Origin: an uncultured Methylobacter sp.
GTDB taxonomy: Bacteria > Pseudomonadota > Gammaproteobacteria > Methylococcales > Methylomonadaceae
Assembly: GCA_903832775.1 (NCBI GenBank)
Contig: CAILCX010000039.1
Span: forward strand, 1 to 36,414
DNA length: 36,414 nt
Direction of reading: 5' to 3'
Shown here: positions 27,065 to 36,414 of the stretch, one piece after another
Numbering within the stretch: position 1 is the first letter of the stretch
How the letters are laid out: each line of letters begins with the position of its first letter
Notes under the pieces: generated by a model
The model's input: only the letters and a program-made list of their open reading frames with translations
What the model was told of the DNA's origin: nothing
Databases searched by the model: none
Position numbers and translations under genes: made by a program

Positions 27065-29572
27065 TTAGAATTCATTATCAACACTGATCTTTTCCAGCTT
27101 CCATATTTCATTATTGTAATCATCAATAGTTCTGTCTGTAGAGAACTTGCCGCTACCCGCACAATTTAAAATACTCATCTTTGTCCAGTTTTCCTGGTCT
27201 TGATAAGCAATTTCCACCCGTTTTTGAGCGTCGATGAAACTACGGAAATCAGCAGCCGTCATCCAGGGATCGTTTGGACTTCTTATAGAATTTATAATGT
27301 CGTCAAAAAGCCCCGGTTCAAATTGATTAAAATGCCCGCACTCTAGCAACTTAATAACCCGATTCAAATCTTCATCCTGGTCAATAATCGCATTTGGATT
27401 ATAGTGATGACTCATTTCTTCAACCTGATCCTCAGTCAAACCAAATAAAAAGAAATTGTCATCGCCGACTTCTTCGCGAATTTCAATATTGGCGCCATCC
27501 AGAGTACCAATCGTCAAAGCACCATTCATCATAAACTTCATATTGCCGGTACCCGACGCTTCCTTGCCCGCAGTTGAAATTTGCTCGGAAAGATCAGCGC
27601 CCGGACAAATTTTTTCCATCGCCGAAACCCGGTAATTAGGCAAAAAAACCAGTTTTAATTTTCCGCCAACATCAGGATCGGAATTAACTACACTTGAGAC
27701 ATTATTGATCAACTTGATGATTTTTTTCGCCATGTAATAACCCGGCGCCGCTTTACCGCCAATCAAAACACAACGATCAGTCCAGTTTGCTATATCGCCA
27801 CGCTTGATACGGTCATATAAATGAACCACATGCAACACGTTTAAAAGCTGGCGCTTGTATTCATGAACACGTTTGACCTGCACATCAAAAATAGCGTCTA
27901 CATTAAAATCCACATCATGTTCGAGTTTCTTGAAATCAATCAGCCTTTGCTTCGCGTCCTGTTTAATTTCACGCCAGCGCTTACGAAATGCCTGATCTTC
28001 GGCAAAAGGTTTCAATTTCGTTAACAAGGACAAGTCCGTCAACCAGCCATTGCCTATGGTTTCAGTAATTAGCTCGGCCAATTCTGGATTACAGGCAGCC
28101 AACCAACGGCGAGGTGTTACGCCATTGGTTTTGTTATTGAATTTATGCGGCCATAACTCGTAAAAATCACGGAATAAGCCTTGCTGCAATAATTTTGAAT
28201 GCAACGCGGCAACGCCATTAACCGAATAGCTGCCGACTATAGCCAGATAAGCCATCCTGACATGTTGCACGCCGCCTTCTTCAATAATAGACATACGGTT
28301 TAGCCGGCCAATATCTCCTGGCCAATGCGCTGAAACTTCGGCCATAAAATGGGCGTTAATATCAAAGATAATTTCTATAAGCCTGGGCAACAACTGCTTA
28401 AACAGATTAACCGACCACCGCTCCAACGCCTCAGGCAATAAAGTATGGTTTGTATAAGCCATTGTTTTACGTGTGATCGCCCATGATTCATCCCAGGTTA
28501 AACCATGCACATCCATTAAAAGGCGCATTAATTCTGCGACCGCTATACTTGGATGTGTATCGTTTAACTGAAAAGTATTTTTTGCTGCGAATTCAGAAAA
28601 ATCCTGCCCATGACGACCAACCCAAGTGGCCATCAAATCCTGCAAACTCGCTGAGGCAAGTAAATATTGCTGACGCAAACGTAAGGCCTTACCGTTTTCA
28701 TTGGCGTCATTGGGATACAACACCATGGTAATATTTTCGGCAGTGTTTTTTGCCGCTACCGATTCAGCATAATCACCGGCATTAAACTCTTGTAGATTAA
28801 ATTCTTCGGTAGCGGCCGCTTTCCATAAACGCAAGGTATTAACCGTACCGTTTTGGTAGCCAGGGATTGGTGTGTCATACGGAATCGCCAGTATGTCCTG
28901 AGTTTCTACCCAAGTGCTTCTTTTATTACCAAATTCATCGATATGTGACTCCGTATGGCCGCCAAACTTTATTCTCTGAGTGTATTCAGGTCGTTCAATT
29001 TCCCAGACATTTCCATTACGTAGCCAATGATCAGGTTTTTCTACCTGCTCACCGTTGATAATATCTTGCGAAAACATTCCGTATTCATAACGTAAACCAT
29101 AGCCAGTGACGGGTAGCTGCAAGGTTGCGCAACTATCAATAAAACAGGCAGCCAGACGACCCAAGCCGCCATTACCCAAGCCTGCATCCGGTTCGCTCTC
29201 AACCAGCTCCTCAAGCTCAAGGCCCAATTGATACATCGCCTGCTCAACCGACTCTGTAATACCCAGATTTAACATGGCATTACTTAAAGTACGCCCCATT
29301 AAAAACTCCATCGACAAATAATAACCTCTCTTGCAATCCGTCTCTTTATAGGCATTGTAAGTTCGTTTCCAGCGCTCAATGAGTCGATCACTAATAGCCA
29401 TCGACAGCGCTTCATAAGCATAATGCGGGGACGTACAGTTTGCATCCCTGCCCAAGCGATGACTGTAATAACGTTTGAAATCGGCAATAAAATCTTTTTC
29501 CGTCAAGCCTAATTCTGGAAGCACGGTTATTGTGGATGTGGGTTTACTTGTTTTGAAACTTTTATGCGGCAT
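27065..29572 (-). CDS. glgP: Glycogen/starch/alpha-glucan phosphorylase
   Basis: 835 residues. It releases glucose 1-phosphate from glycogen ends. The PLP-binding lysine is in EASGTGNMKFMMNGALTIGTLDG. N-terminal YYLSMEFLMGRTLSNA and DAGLGNGGLGRLAACF, then GYGLRYEYGMF and HTLLPEALERW, are the classic phosphorylase blocks. The Ser phosphorylation and AMP sites of the muscle enzyme are not conserved, as in other bacteria. It follows the dicarboxylate symporter by 99 bp on the same strand. No other glycogen gene is in the window. It would feed glucose phosphate toward the zwf-edd-eda route. Confidence 0.97.
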   Translation of the reverse strand: MPHKSFKTSKPTSTITVLPELGLTEKDFIADFKRYYSHRLGRDANCTSPHYAYEALSMAISDRLIERWKRTYNAYKETDCKRGYYLSMEFLMGRTLSNAMLNLGITESVEQAMYQLGLELEELVESEPDAGLGNGGLGRLAACFIDSCATLQLPVTGYGLRYEYGMFSQDIINGEQVEKPDHWLRNGNVWEIERPEYTQRIKFGGHTESHIDEFGNKRSTWVETQDILAIPYDTPIPGYQNGTVNTLRLWKAAATEEFNLQEFNAGDYAESVAAKNTAENITMVLYPNDANENGKALRLRQQYLLASASLQDLMATWVGRHGQDFSEFAAKNTFQLNDTHPSIAVAELMRLLMDVHGLTWDESWAITRKTMAYTNHTLLPEALERWSVNLFKQLLPRLIEIIFDINAHFMAEVSAHWPGDIGRLNRMSIIEEGGVQHVRMAYLAIVGSYSVNGVAALHSKLLQQGLFRDFYELWPHKFNNKTNGVTPRRWLAACNPELAELITETIGNGWLTDLSLLTKLKPFAEDQAFRKRWREIKQDAKQRLIDFKKLEHDVDFNVDAIFDVQVKRVHEYKRQLLNVLHVVHLYDRIKRGDIANWTDRCVLIGGKAAPGYYMAKKIIKLINNVSSVVNSDPDVGGKLKLVFLPNYRVSAMEKICPGADLSEQISTAGKEASGTGNMKFMMNGALTIGTLDGANIEIREEVGDDNFFLFGLTEDQVEEMSHHYNPNAIIDQDEDLNRVIKLLECGHFNQFEPGLFDDIINSIRSPNDPWMTAADFRSFIDAQKRVEIAYQDQENWTKMSILNCAGSGKFSTDRTIDDYNNEIWKLEKISVDNEF

Positions 29573-29671
29573 ATGTTTAACACTACTTTAAAGTTGAGAT
29601 AGGTTGATGTTAACTACTTTTTTTTATTTAGCAAAAAAACTTTTTTTCAGAAGGATAATCAATTGTCTGTT

Positions 29672-30910
29672 TTATCGTAAAGACTTCTCCCAACGACTTA
29701 CCAGGGCAGCAGCAATACTGTTACCAAATACATTGGTTGCACTGCGTCCCATATCTAAAACCTGATCGACCGCCAACAGCAGGAGCAAGCCAGCCTCAGG
29801 AATATGAAACATGGATAAGGTTGCCGAAATAACTATCAGGGAAGCTCTAGGAACGCCGGCCACCCCCTTACTGGTAAACAGAAGCGTCAACAACATAATG
29901 AGTTGATCGCCTAACGCCAGATCAATGCCGTAAGCCTGGGCAATAAAAAGCACCGCAAAGGTCATGTACATCATACTGCCATCAAGGTTGAATGAGTAGC
30001 CTAAGGGCAAGACAAGCCCGCAGATTTTTTCATCGCATCCAAAACGTTCGAGTTGTTGTAATAATTTAGGATAAGCGCTTTCGCTACTTGCCGTACCAAA
30101 AGCCAGCAGCATGGGTTCACGGATATGTCGAATCAAAGACAGTATTCTGCGACCCAAAAACAAACCGCCTACACAGCACAACGCACAACAAAGCAGTAAC
30201 AAGCCTAGATAAAACTCACCAATAAACTGACCATACGTTACTAATATGCCAATGCCATTTTGCGTGATAACTGAAGCGACTGCCGCAAACACCGCAACCG
30301 GCGCAGAGTGCATTACATAGCCAGTCACTTTCAACATGATATGCGAGAGTGAATCGAGTAATTTGACCGTTGGATGCGCCAATTCACCCAGCGACGCACA
30401 AGCCACGCCAAAGAACATGGAGAACACCACAATCTGCAATATCTCGTTGCTGGCCATAGCGTCGATAATGCTTTTTGGAAACATGTGCGAAACAAAAGTA
30501 CCGAGTGTCGGCGCTACCTCGGGCAAGCCTGTCTTAGTCCCAACCTCGGGCAATGCGATATGCAAAGAGCTACCCGGCTCAAATCCATTCACCAACAACA
30601 TACCCAGAAGCAAGCTGCAAATTGACGCCGAAAAAAACCACAACATTGCCTTAATGCCAACGCGTCCAACGGTATGAATATCACCCATTTTGGCCATGCC
30701 CACGACCAACGTGGCAAAAACCAGTGGCGCGATAATCATCTTGACCAGACGCAGAAAAATATCCGTCAACGCGGCAAATATATTGATAACCGGCTTCAGC
30801 TGCTCACTTTCCAAGGTCAAATTAAGCAGTTCGCCAATGATAATACCGAGTATTAATGCCACCACGACATAAAGGGTCTGACGGCTGGGTTGTTGAGTTT
30901 GAATCGTCAT
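29672..30910 (-). CDS. Dicarboxylate/amino acid:cation symporter (DctA-like)
   Basis: 412 residues of the DAACS family, with about eight membrane helices and two re-entrant loops. HP1 motif AFGTASSESAYP and TM7 motif LGYSFNLDGSMMY are close to the C4-dicarboxylate carrier DctA (SSSES, GYSFNLDG). TM8 reads DMGRSATNVFGNS. The Asn in NVFGN, where glutamate carriers have Asp, also favours dicarboxylates. Substrate (succinate, malate, fumarate or a related acid) is inferred. It lies 53 bp after ybdD and may be co-transcribed with cstA-ybdD. Confidence 0.85.
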   Translation of the reverse strand: MTIQTQQPSRQTLYVVVALILGIIIGELLNLTLESEQLKPVINIFAALTDIFLRLVKMIIAPLVFATLVVGMAKMGDIHTVGRVGIKAMLWFFSASICSLLLGMLLVNGFEPGSSLHIALPEVGTKTGLPEVAPTLGTFVSHMFPKSIIDAMASNEILQIVVFSMFFGVACASLGELAHPTVKLLDSLSHIMLKVTGYVMHSAPVAVFAAVASVITQNGIGILVTYGQFIGEFYLGLLLLCCALCCVGGLFLGRRILSLIRHIREPMLLAFGTASSESAYPKLLQQLERFGCDEKICGLVLPLGYSFNLDGSMMYMTFAVLFIAQAYGIDLALGDQLIMLLTLLFTSKGVAGVPRASLIVISATLSMFHIPEAGLLLLLAVDQVLDMGRSATNVFGNSIAAALVSRWEKSLR

Positions 30911-30963
30911 AAACTAAATGCTAAACAATTGAATACGAATAAAAATACTTAAATAAAACCTAT

Positions 30964-31143
30964 CTAACAACACCGCTTAATACCATTCCACTTTTCGTCC
31001 TGCCACTGCCTGAAAAAAGCCGCTTTACTTAATGGCGTAACATCTTGATGATGCTCCCTATGATGCTTTAAATAGCATTCATAAGCATCATCCCCAGACA
31101 GTCGACGCACATTCCGCCAAAATAATTTGAGATTTATAAACAT
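30964..31143 (-). CDS. ybdD: YbdD/YjiX family small protein
   Basis: 59 residues ending in the typical CC (GIKRCC). The family pattern NVRRLSGDDAYECYLKHHREHH...TPLSKAAFFRQWQDEKW matches YbdD/YjiX (DUF466), small proteins encoded directly after CstA/BtsT carriers and thought to act with them. The ATG at 31143 overlaps the cstA stop by one base (TGATG); a TTG one codon upstream is less likely. Function otherwise unknown. Confidence 0.9.
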   Translation of the reverse strand: MFINLKLFWRNVRRLSGDDAYECYLKHHREHHQDVTPLSKAAFFRQWQDEKWNGIKRCC

Positions 31144-33212
31144 CAATCTCTCACCCAGTCTTCAACCAAACGACTTGGGATATGGGGTGATTCTGCCAAT
31201 GCTGGCACCGGTTTTCCCGCCAAAAAACGACTGCAAACGCGCAACATGTCAAACACGATCAACCATAATAAAGTGACAAAAAATAAAGTCAGCCAGCCAT
31301 CCAGATGTAAATTAAAGATTAATTGCGGTGCGACCGCAGCTTTTTCAGAGGGTAATGAACCTGCCGCCAGTTTATCAGCCAGCTCATTAGCTGCCGAAAA
31401 GAAACCGATACGAATATTATCACTGGTGATTTTCTCCCAGGCTGCCGTGCTGGTGATAATTACCAGCCATACCAAAGGTAAACCGGTCACCCAGGCATAT
31501 TTGAACTTTTCGGATTTAATCAAAATTCCGGTAGCCACACAAAGGGCAATCGCCGCTAACATTTGATTAGCAATGCCAAACAGGGGCCATAAAATATTGA
31601 CGCCACCATTTGGATCAATGACCCCGATATAAAGAAAATAACCCCAGCCTGAAACTACCAAGGCGCTGGTCAACACAACCGAAGGTGTCCAAGACGTTTC
31701 CCCCATTTTAGGCCAGATATTACCGAGCATATCCTGTAACATGAACCGTCCGACTCGGGTACCAGCATCCAGCGTGGTGAGAATAAAAATAGCCTCAAAC
31801 ATGATCGCAAAGTGGTACCACAAAGCCAGCATACTCTCGCCAAAAGCACTGCCAAAAATACTGGCCATGCCCACGGCCAGCGACGGCGCACCACCGGTAC
31901 GGGCAAACAGTGTTGCTTCGCCCATTTGACGCGCCAGCAACTGCATCTGCTCAACCGTAACCGGAAAGCCCCACGAGGAAATCTTGGCAACCGCCTCAAT
32001 AGCTTCTTTGCCGACTACACCGGCCGGACTGTTTATCGCAAAAAAAACACCTGGCTCAAGTACCGTCGCGGCCATCATCGCCATTATTGCGACAAAGGAT
32101 TCCAGCAACATGCCACCATAGCCAATCATGCGAATATCGCGTTCATTACTCAGCAATTTTGGCGTGGTGCCGGAGGCAATCAAGGCATGAAAGCCTGAAA
32201 TAGCTCCGCAAGCGATGGTAATAAACACGAAGGGAAATAACTTGCCGCCGAAAATAGGTCCTGTGCCATCAATGAACTGTGTTAATGCCGGCATTTTCAC
32301 TTCCGGTTGCAACATGATAATTGCCACCGCCAACAAAGTGATAGTGCCCAGTTTGACATAAGTTGACAAATAATCGCGCGGTGCCAGCAACAACCAAACC
32401 GGCAAAATCGCAGCCGCGAAACCATAGGCCATCACACACCAGGCCAGCGTCAAGCCTTCATGATCGAACCAGACACGTAAGATTTCATTGTGATCAATCC
32501 AGCCGCCGCCGACCACGGCTAATAATAATAAAATCACGCCCAAGGCAGAGGCTTCCAGAACCTGACCGGGACGAAAAGTGCGCATGTATAATCCAACAAT
32601 CATCGCAATCGGAATGGTCGCAGACACCGTAGCGGTTGCCCAGGGACTGTGTTTCATGGCGTTGACCACCACCAGTCCCAGTACTGCAATCAAAATAATC
32701 ATGATCGCAAAAGTTGCGATTAAAGCAGCCGTTCCACCCAAAGCACCTAACTCATCACGCGCCATCTGCCCCAAACTTTTGGCATCGCGCCGGGTCGACA
32801 AAAACAGCGTTACCATGTCCTGCACACACCCCCCCAACACCGCGCCAAACAATATCCACAAGGTTCCGGGCAAATAACCGAATTGCGCAGCCAAGGTCGG
32901 CCCCACCAAAGGCCCGGGGCCGGCAATAGCGGCAAAATGATGGCCGAACACAATCCATCTATTGGTTGGTACAAAATCACGGCCATTATCTAACCGCTCT
33001 GCAGGTGTTGCCCGTGTTTGATCAACCACCAACACTGTCGCCGCAATCCAGGCTGCATAAAACCGATAGGCAATGGCATACACACATAAAGCGGCAGTAA
33101 TAAACCACAGCGTGTTGATGTTCTCACCTCGATTTAAAGCAATGCCGCCTAGCGCAGTTGCTCCGAGCATGGCAATAAACAGCCAGATGGCGTATTTTTT
33201 AAGATTATTCAT
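31143..33212 (-). CDS. cstA: Carbon starvation protein CstA (pyruvate/peptide transporter family)
   Basis: 689 residues, an integral membrane protein with roughly 16 or more hydrophobic helices. Conserved blocks are FGHHFAAIAGPGPLVGPTLA, GGCVQDMVTLFLSTRRDAKSLG, ISGFHALIASGTTPKLL and LDAGTRVGRFMLQD. In E. coli CstA and BtsT take up pyruvate (and CstA possibly peptides) with H+. The length fits CstA. The paired ybdD supports the call. No Shine-Dalgarno is obvious before the ATG. A perfect 12-bp palindrome (33247-33258) lies 35 bp upstream. Confidence 0.95.
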   Translation of the reverse strand: MNNLKKYAIWLFIAMLGATALGGIALNRGENINTLWFITAALCVYAIAYRFYAAWIAATVLVVDQTRATPAERLDNGRDFVPTNRWIVFGHHFAAIAGPGPLVGPTLAAQFGYLPGTLWILFGAVLGGCVQDMVTLFLSTRRDAKSLGQMARDELGALGGTAALIATFAIMIILIAVLGLVVVNAMKHSPWATATVSATIPIAMIVGLYMRTFRPGQVLEASALGVILLLLAVVGGGWIDHNEILRVWFDHEGLTLAWCVMAYGFAAAILPVWLLLAPRDYLSTYVKLGTITLLAVAIIMLQPEVKMPALTQFIDGTGPIFGGKLFPFVFITIACGAISGFHALIASGTTPKLLSNERDIRMIGYGGMLLESFVAIMAMMAATVLEPGVFFAINSPAGVVGKEAIEAVAKISSWGFPVTVEQMQLLARQMGEATLFARTGGAPSLAVGMASIFGSAFGESMLALWYHFAIMFEAIFILTTLDAGTRVGRFMLQDMLGNIWPKMGETSWTPSVVLTSALVVSGWGYFLYIGVIDPNGGVNILWPLFGIANQMLAAIALCVATGILIKSEKFKYAWVTGLPLVWLVIITSTAAWEKITSDNIRIGFFSAANELADKLAAGSLPSEKAAVAPQLIFNLHLDGWLTLFFVTLLWLIVFDMLRVCSRFLAGKPVPALAESPHIPSRLVEDWVRD

Positions 33213-33246
33213 CAGCTTTTTTTATTAAATGATCAAATCGTATAAA

Positions 33247-33258
33247 GGTAAATTTACC
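33247..33258. promoter_or_regulatory. Palindrome GGTAAATTTACC upstream of cstA
   Basis: A perfect 12-bp palindrome in the 88-bp gap between the NIF3-like gene and cstA, 35 bp before the cstA start. The location fits an operator, but no regulator is known to me for this site. Confidence 0.35.
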
Positions 33259-33300
33259 AATCCAGCCCATCGTGATTTACTAAAACTTTATTGGCAAGCT

Positions 33301-33621
33301 TTACAAATCCTCAACCAAAAAAATCTTGTAAACCTCATAAGCCGGCTCTTCATAAGGATGAACGCCAAGTAGCGTTTGCACGACTTCCTTGATGGAGGTA
33401 TCGGTGCATATCATTTCAACTTTATATTCCACTACTTTTTCCAGTTGATCAAGATGTCCAATATAGGGCTGACTATTTAGCAAAGGCCTGAATTGTCCTT
33501 CACCCCGCACTTGCCAACAACATTGATCGTAAGCCTTATAATGCCCGGCACCTTTGGCAAATAAGGCATTTTTTACCCGCTCAAGATCCGATTCCGGAAC
33601 ATAAAAACACAATTTATACAT
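33301..33621 (-). CDS. NIF3/YqfO-like single-domain protein
   Basis: 106 residues resembling the insert domain of NIF3/YqfO proteins (CutA-like ferredoxin fold): MYKLCFYVPESDLERVKNAL, GAGHYKAYDQCCWQ, GQFRPLLNSQPYIG and, near the end, GVHPYEEPAYEVYK. These are the family hallmarks. Standalone copies of about 105 residues occur in many gammaproteobacteria, with no known function. I start at the ATG 33621 after AAGG; a longer frame beginning at 33702 would overlap the ilvC terminator and does not resemble the family. It lies just after ilvC on the same strand. Confidence 0.85.
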   Translation of the reverse strand: MYKLCFYVPESDLERVKNALFAKGAGHYKAYDQCCWQVRGEGQFRPLLNSQPYIGHLDQLEKVVEYKVEMICTDTSIKEVVQTLLGVHPYEEPAYEVYKIFLVEDL

Positions 33622-33685
33622 AAATATTAACCTTACACCATCATGTCTTTCCAATGTTTTAAATAGACTAGGTGTGGTAATTCTC

Positions 33686-33717
33686 AAAAAAAAACCCATC
33701 ATAAAGACGGGCTTTTT
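33686..33717 (-). terminator. Rho-independent terminator of ilvC
   Basis: AAAAAACCCATC (33689-33700) and GACGGGCTTTTT (33706-33717) form a 12-bp stem with two G-T pairs and a five-base loop. On the minus strand the stem is followed by a U-run (A-run 33686-33694 on the plus strand). It lies 22 bases past the ilvC stop. Confidence 0.75.
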
Positions 33718-33739
33718 ATAACGCTTAAACCGATTAAAC

Positions 33740-34837
<1,098 letters not shown>

Positions 34838-35452
34838 TTATTCTGTTGCCCATGTTTCAAAGACTTCAGTTAATTCACACGCCAATTCGGGAAATAAATA
34901 AGGCGTGGCAATGTCACCATCAGTATACATGTGCTTTAGTTGATATTCTTTATTGTCATCCACAACAAACTGATGGATGGCTTGTTCTTCGGGATAAACG
35001 ATCCAGTATTCGGTAACACCACTCTCTCTATACAGATCATATTTAATATTCATGTCCCGCTTGGTTGTACTTTTTGACAGTATTTCAATAATCCAATCAG
35101 GTGCGCCATTACAGCCTTGTTTATCCAAAATTTCAGGATGACAAATGACGCACAAATCGGGCTGCACTACCGTATGAATTTCCTCGCTGGCCAAAATTGA
35201 TTTATTGCGATCATACAAGCGCACATCAAACGGTGCAGCATAAAGGCGACAATGCTTATGCCTAAAAAAATTGTGTAGCAAGGCTGTTAAATTAGCAGAA
35301 ATATCTTGATGTCTGACATTCGGCGCAGGCGACATTAACATGATTTTGCCTTTAATTAATTCGAGGGCTTCATCAAGTCTCCACGTCATATAATCGGCGT
35401 AACTATATGTCTGGTTTAAATCCAATTGCGATAATTGGGTGATATTAGTCAT
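34838..35452 (-). CDS. Uma2-family putative endonuclease (PD-(D/E)XK fold)
   Basis: 204 residues. The domain follows the Uma2/DUF820 pattern: TYSYADYMTWRLDEALELIKGKI at the N-terminus, MSPAPNVRHQDISANL, VVQPDLCVI with the metal-binding Asp, and WIIEILSKSTTKRDMNIKYDLYRESGVTEYWIV with the Glu and following helix. The active-site residues look intact. Function is unknown; the fold suggests a nuclease. These genes are often many per genome in some bacteria. Here it sits between ilvH and ilvC on the same strand, breaking an otherwise ordinary ilv operon, which suggests insertion. The AT-rich codon use differs little from its neighbours by eye. Confidence 0.88.
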   Translation of the reverse strand: MTNITQLSQLDLNQTYSYADYMTWRLDEALELIKGKIMLMSPAPNVRHQDISANLTALLHNFFRHKHCRLYAAPFDVRLYDRNKSILASEEIHTVVQPDLCVICHPEILDKQGCNGAPDWIIEILSKSTTKRDMNIKYDLYRESGVTEYWIVYPEEQAIHQFVVDDNKEYQLKHMYTDGDIATPYLFPELACELTEVFETWATE

Positions 35453-35500
35453 CTACCAAACCTCGTTCACAAAGAAGAAAACAGCACCAATACCGTCAGC

Positions 35501-35992
35501 CTACAAATGCAATCCTTGTTCGCCTCTTGAAATACCCGTCGGACCGGAACGAACCACCTCAATAATAGTATCGCTAGCGATAGCAGCAATAAAAGCATCC
35601 AGTTTGCTGGAAGGCCCAGTCATTTCCACGACATAAGTCGTTGGCGTTACATCAATAATCTTGCCACGAAAGATTGCCGCCAAACTTCTGATTTCTTCGC
35701 GCGACTGCTCGGTAGTTTTGATCTTGACCATCATCAGTTCCCGTTCAATATGAACAGAATCCGCCAAATCAATCAACTTAACCACATCAATCAACTTGTT
35801 CAGCTGCTTGGTGATTTGTTCAATTATGTCTTCACTGCCACTGGTCACAAGCGTCATTCTTGAAAGACTTGGGTCTTCAGTAGGCGCCACGGTCAAAGAT
35901 TCAATGTTATAACCGCGAGCGGAAAACAAACCGGCTACCCGTGATAAAGCACCTGATTCGTTTTCGATCAGGATAGAAATAATATGTTTCAT
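35501..35992 (-). CDS. ilvH: Acetolactate synthase small (regulatory) subunit
   Basis: 163 residues, as in IlvH. The N-terminal ACT domain (HIISILIENESGALSRVAGLFSARGYNIESLTV, about residues 3-78) binds valine for feedback inhibition. The C-terminal domain (about 85-163) activates the large subunit. The ATG overlaps the large-subunit stop by one base (TAATG). IlvN is shorter, so ilvH is the better name. Confidence 0.96.
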   Translation of the reverse strand: MKHIISILIENESGALSRVAGLFSARGYNIESLTVAPTEDPSLSRMTLVTSGSEDIIEQITKQLNKLIDVVKLIDLADSVHIERELMMVKIKTTEQSREEIRSLAAIFRGKIIDVTPTTYVVEMTGPSSKLDAFIAAIASDTIIEVVRSGPTGISRGEQGLHL

Positions 35993-36414
35993 TACGCTAA
36001 CTCCCTGTCAGTCGAGGTGCCGGGAGCCACTCTTAAGGTCATGTCATGATGGCCTTTGCCCGATTCAATCATTGGATAAACATTCTCGGTTCTGTCGGTC
36101 AGTATATCCAAAAATACGGTGCGATCTTTCATTGCAAAAGCTTCTTCAAGTGCAGGTCTGACTTCTTCAGGTTTATCGATACGCATGCCAACATGCCCAT
36201 AGGCCTCTGCCAGTTTGACAAACTCCGGAATAGTATCCATGTAAGAATGCGAGTAGCGGCTTTCGTAGGAAAACTCCTGCCATTGCCGAACCATTCCCAT
36301 ATAACTGTTATTCAGGTTGATAATTTTTACCGGCGTTTTATATTGCAAAGCCGTAGATAATTCCTGAATACACATCTGGATACTGGCATCACCGGTAACA
36401 CAAGCGACTTCAGA
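35992..36414 (-). CDS. ilvI: Acetolactate synthase large subunit, C-terminal part only
   Basis: The frame is open to the right edge of the window, so only the last 140 residues are present. The visible part begins SEVACVTGDASIQMCIQEL, the thiamine diphosphate motif (GDAS instead of the more common GDGS), closing with LNNSYMGMVRQWQ. Then YMDTIPEFVKLAEAYG and the catalytic-core end FLDILTDRTENVYPMI follow. The enzyme joins two pyruvates, or pyruvate and 2-oxobutyrate. It is first in the ilvI-ilvH-(Uma2)-ilvC order. Confidence 0.94.
   Translation of the reverse strand, partial: SEVACVTGDASIQMCIQELSTALQYKTPVKIINLNNSYMGMVRQWQEFSYESRYSHSYMDTIPEFVKLAEAYGHVGMRIDKPEEVRPALEEAFAMKDRTVFLDILTDRTENVYPMIESGKGHHDMTLRVAPGTSTDRELA

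Noticed and set aside
33301-33702. A 133-residue version of the NIF3-like protein
   Set aside because: Its first 27 residues overlap the ilvC terminator and do not match the family. The start at 33621 has AAGG upstream.

Overview
The window is 36.4 kb of a Gram-negative bacterial chromosome, very probably a gammaproteobacterium. The evidence is the LPS export genes (kdsD-kdsC-lptC-lptA-lptB) running directly into rpoN-hpf-rapZ, a minC-minD-minE operon in the usual order, short-form HPF, and an Entner-Doudoroff cluster (zwf-edd-eda). Base composition looks moderate, somewhat below 50% GC by eye. The genes and their arrangement remind me of Methylococcales (gamma methanotrophs), but no methane-oxidation gene is present, so that placement is an inference. 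Almost all of the window is core genome. Accessory material is limited to a small toxin-antitoxin island near the left end and a Uma2 gene inside the ilv operon.

Layout. 1-716: the end of an outer-membrane beta-barrel protein and its terminator. 846-1554: a YefM-YoeB toxin-antitoxin pair with a twin-palindrome operator, followed by what looks like the tail of a decayed ParE-type toxin. 1535-2485: prolyl iminopeptidase. 2606-8734 (+): a run for LPS core and transport (kdsD, kdsC, lptC, lptA, lptB), then sigma-54 (rpoN), ribosome hibernation factor (hpf) and RapZ. ptsN and npr, which neighbour these genes in enterobacteria, are missing here. 8919-10986 (-): minC-minD-minE plus a small winged-helix protein. 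11252-13320 (+): a TPP riboswitch controlling thiC. 13413-17067 (+): a universal stress protein and a 1025-residue chemoreceptor with nitrate-sensor (NIT), PAS and zinc-binding (CZB) domains. 17141-19957 (-): mazG, a PfkB-family kinase, dgkA and gcvH. 20186-26925 (+): an isolated efflux-type adaptor protein, zwf-edd-eda and citrate synthase. 27065-36414 (-): glycogen phosphorylase, a C4-dicarboxylate-type symporter, ybdD-cstA, a small NIF3-like protein, ilvC, a Uma2 gene, ilvH and the 3' part of ilvI.

How the genes work together. The left half makes KDO and moves LPS to the outer membrane, and carries sigma-54 with two post-transcriptional partners. The right half is central carbon metabolism: glycogen breakdown, the oxidative Entner-Doudoroff route to pyruvate, entry to the TCA cycle, uptake of organic acids, and branched-chain amino acid synthesis from pyruvate.

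The most unusual non-coding signal is a set of intergenic sequences built from degenerate 7-bp tandem units, mostly beginning AA, several of which fold into hairpins (5986-6006, 7812-7862, 13335-13381, 19493-19547, 34794-34828). They resemble in principle the short tandem heptamer repeats of cyanobacteria. I see no CRISPR array, tRNA, rRNA, insertion sequence or prophage in the window.
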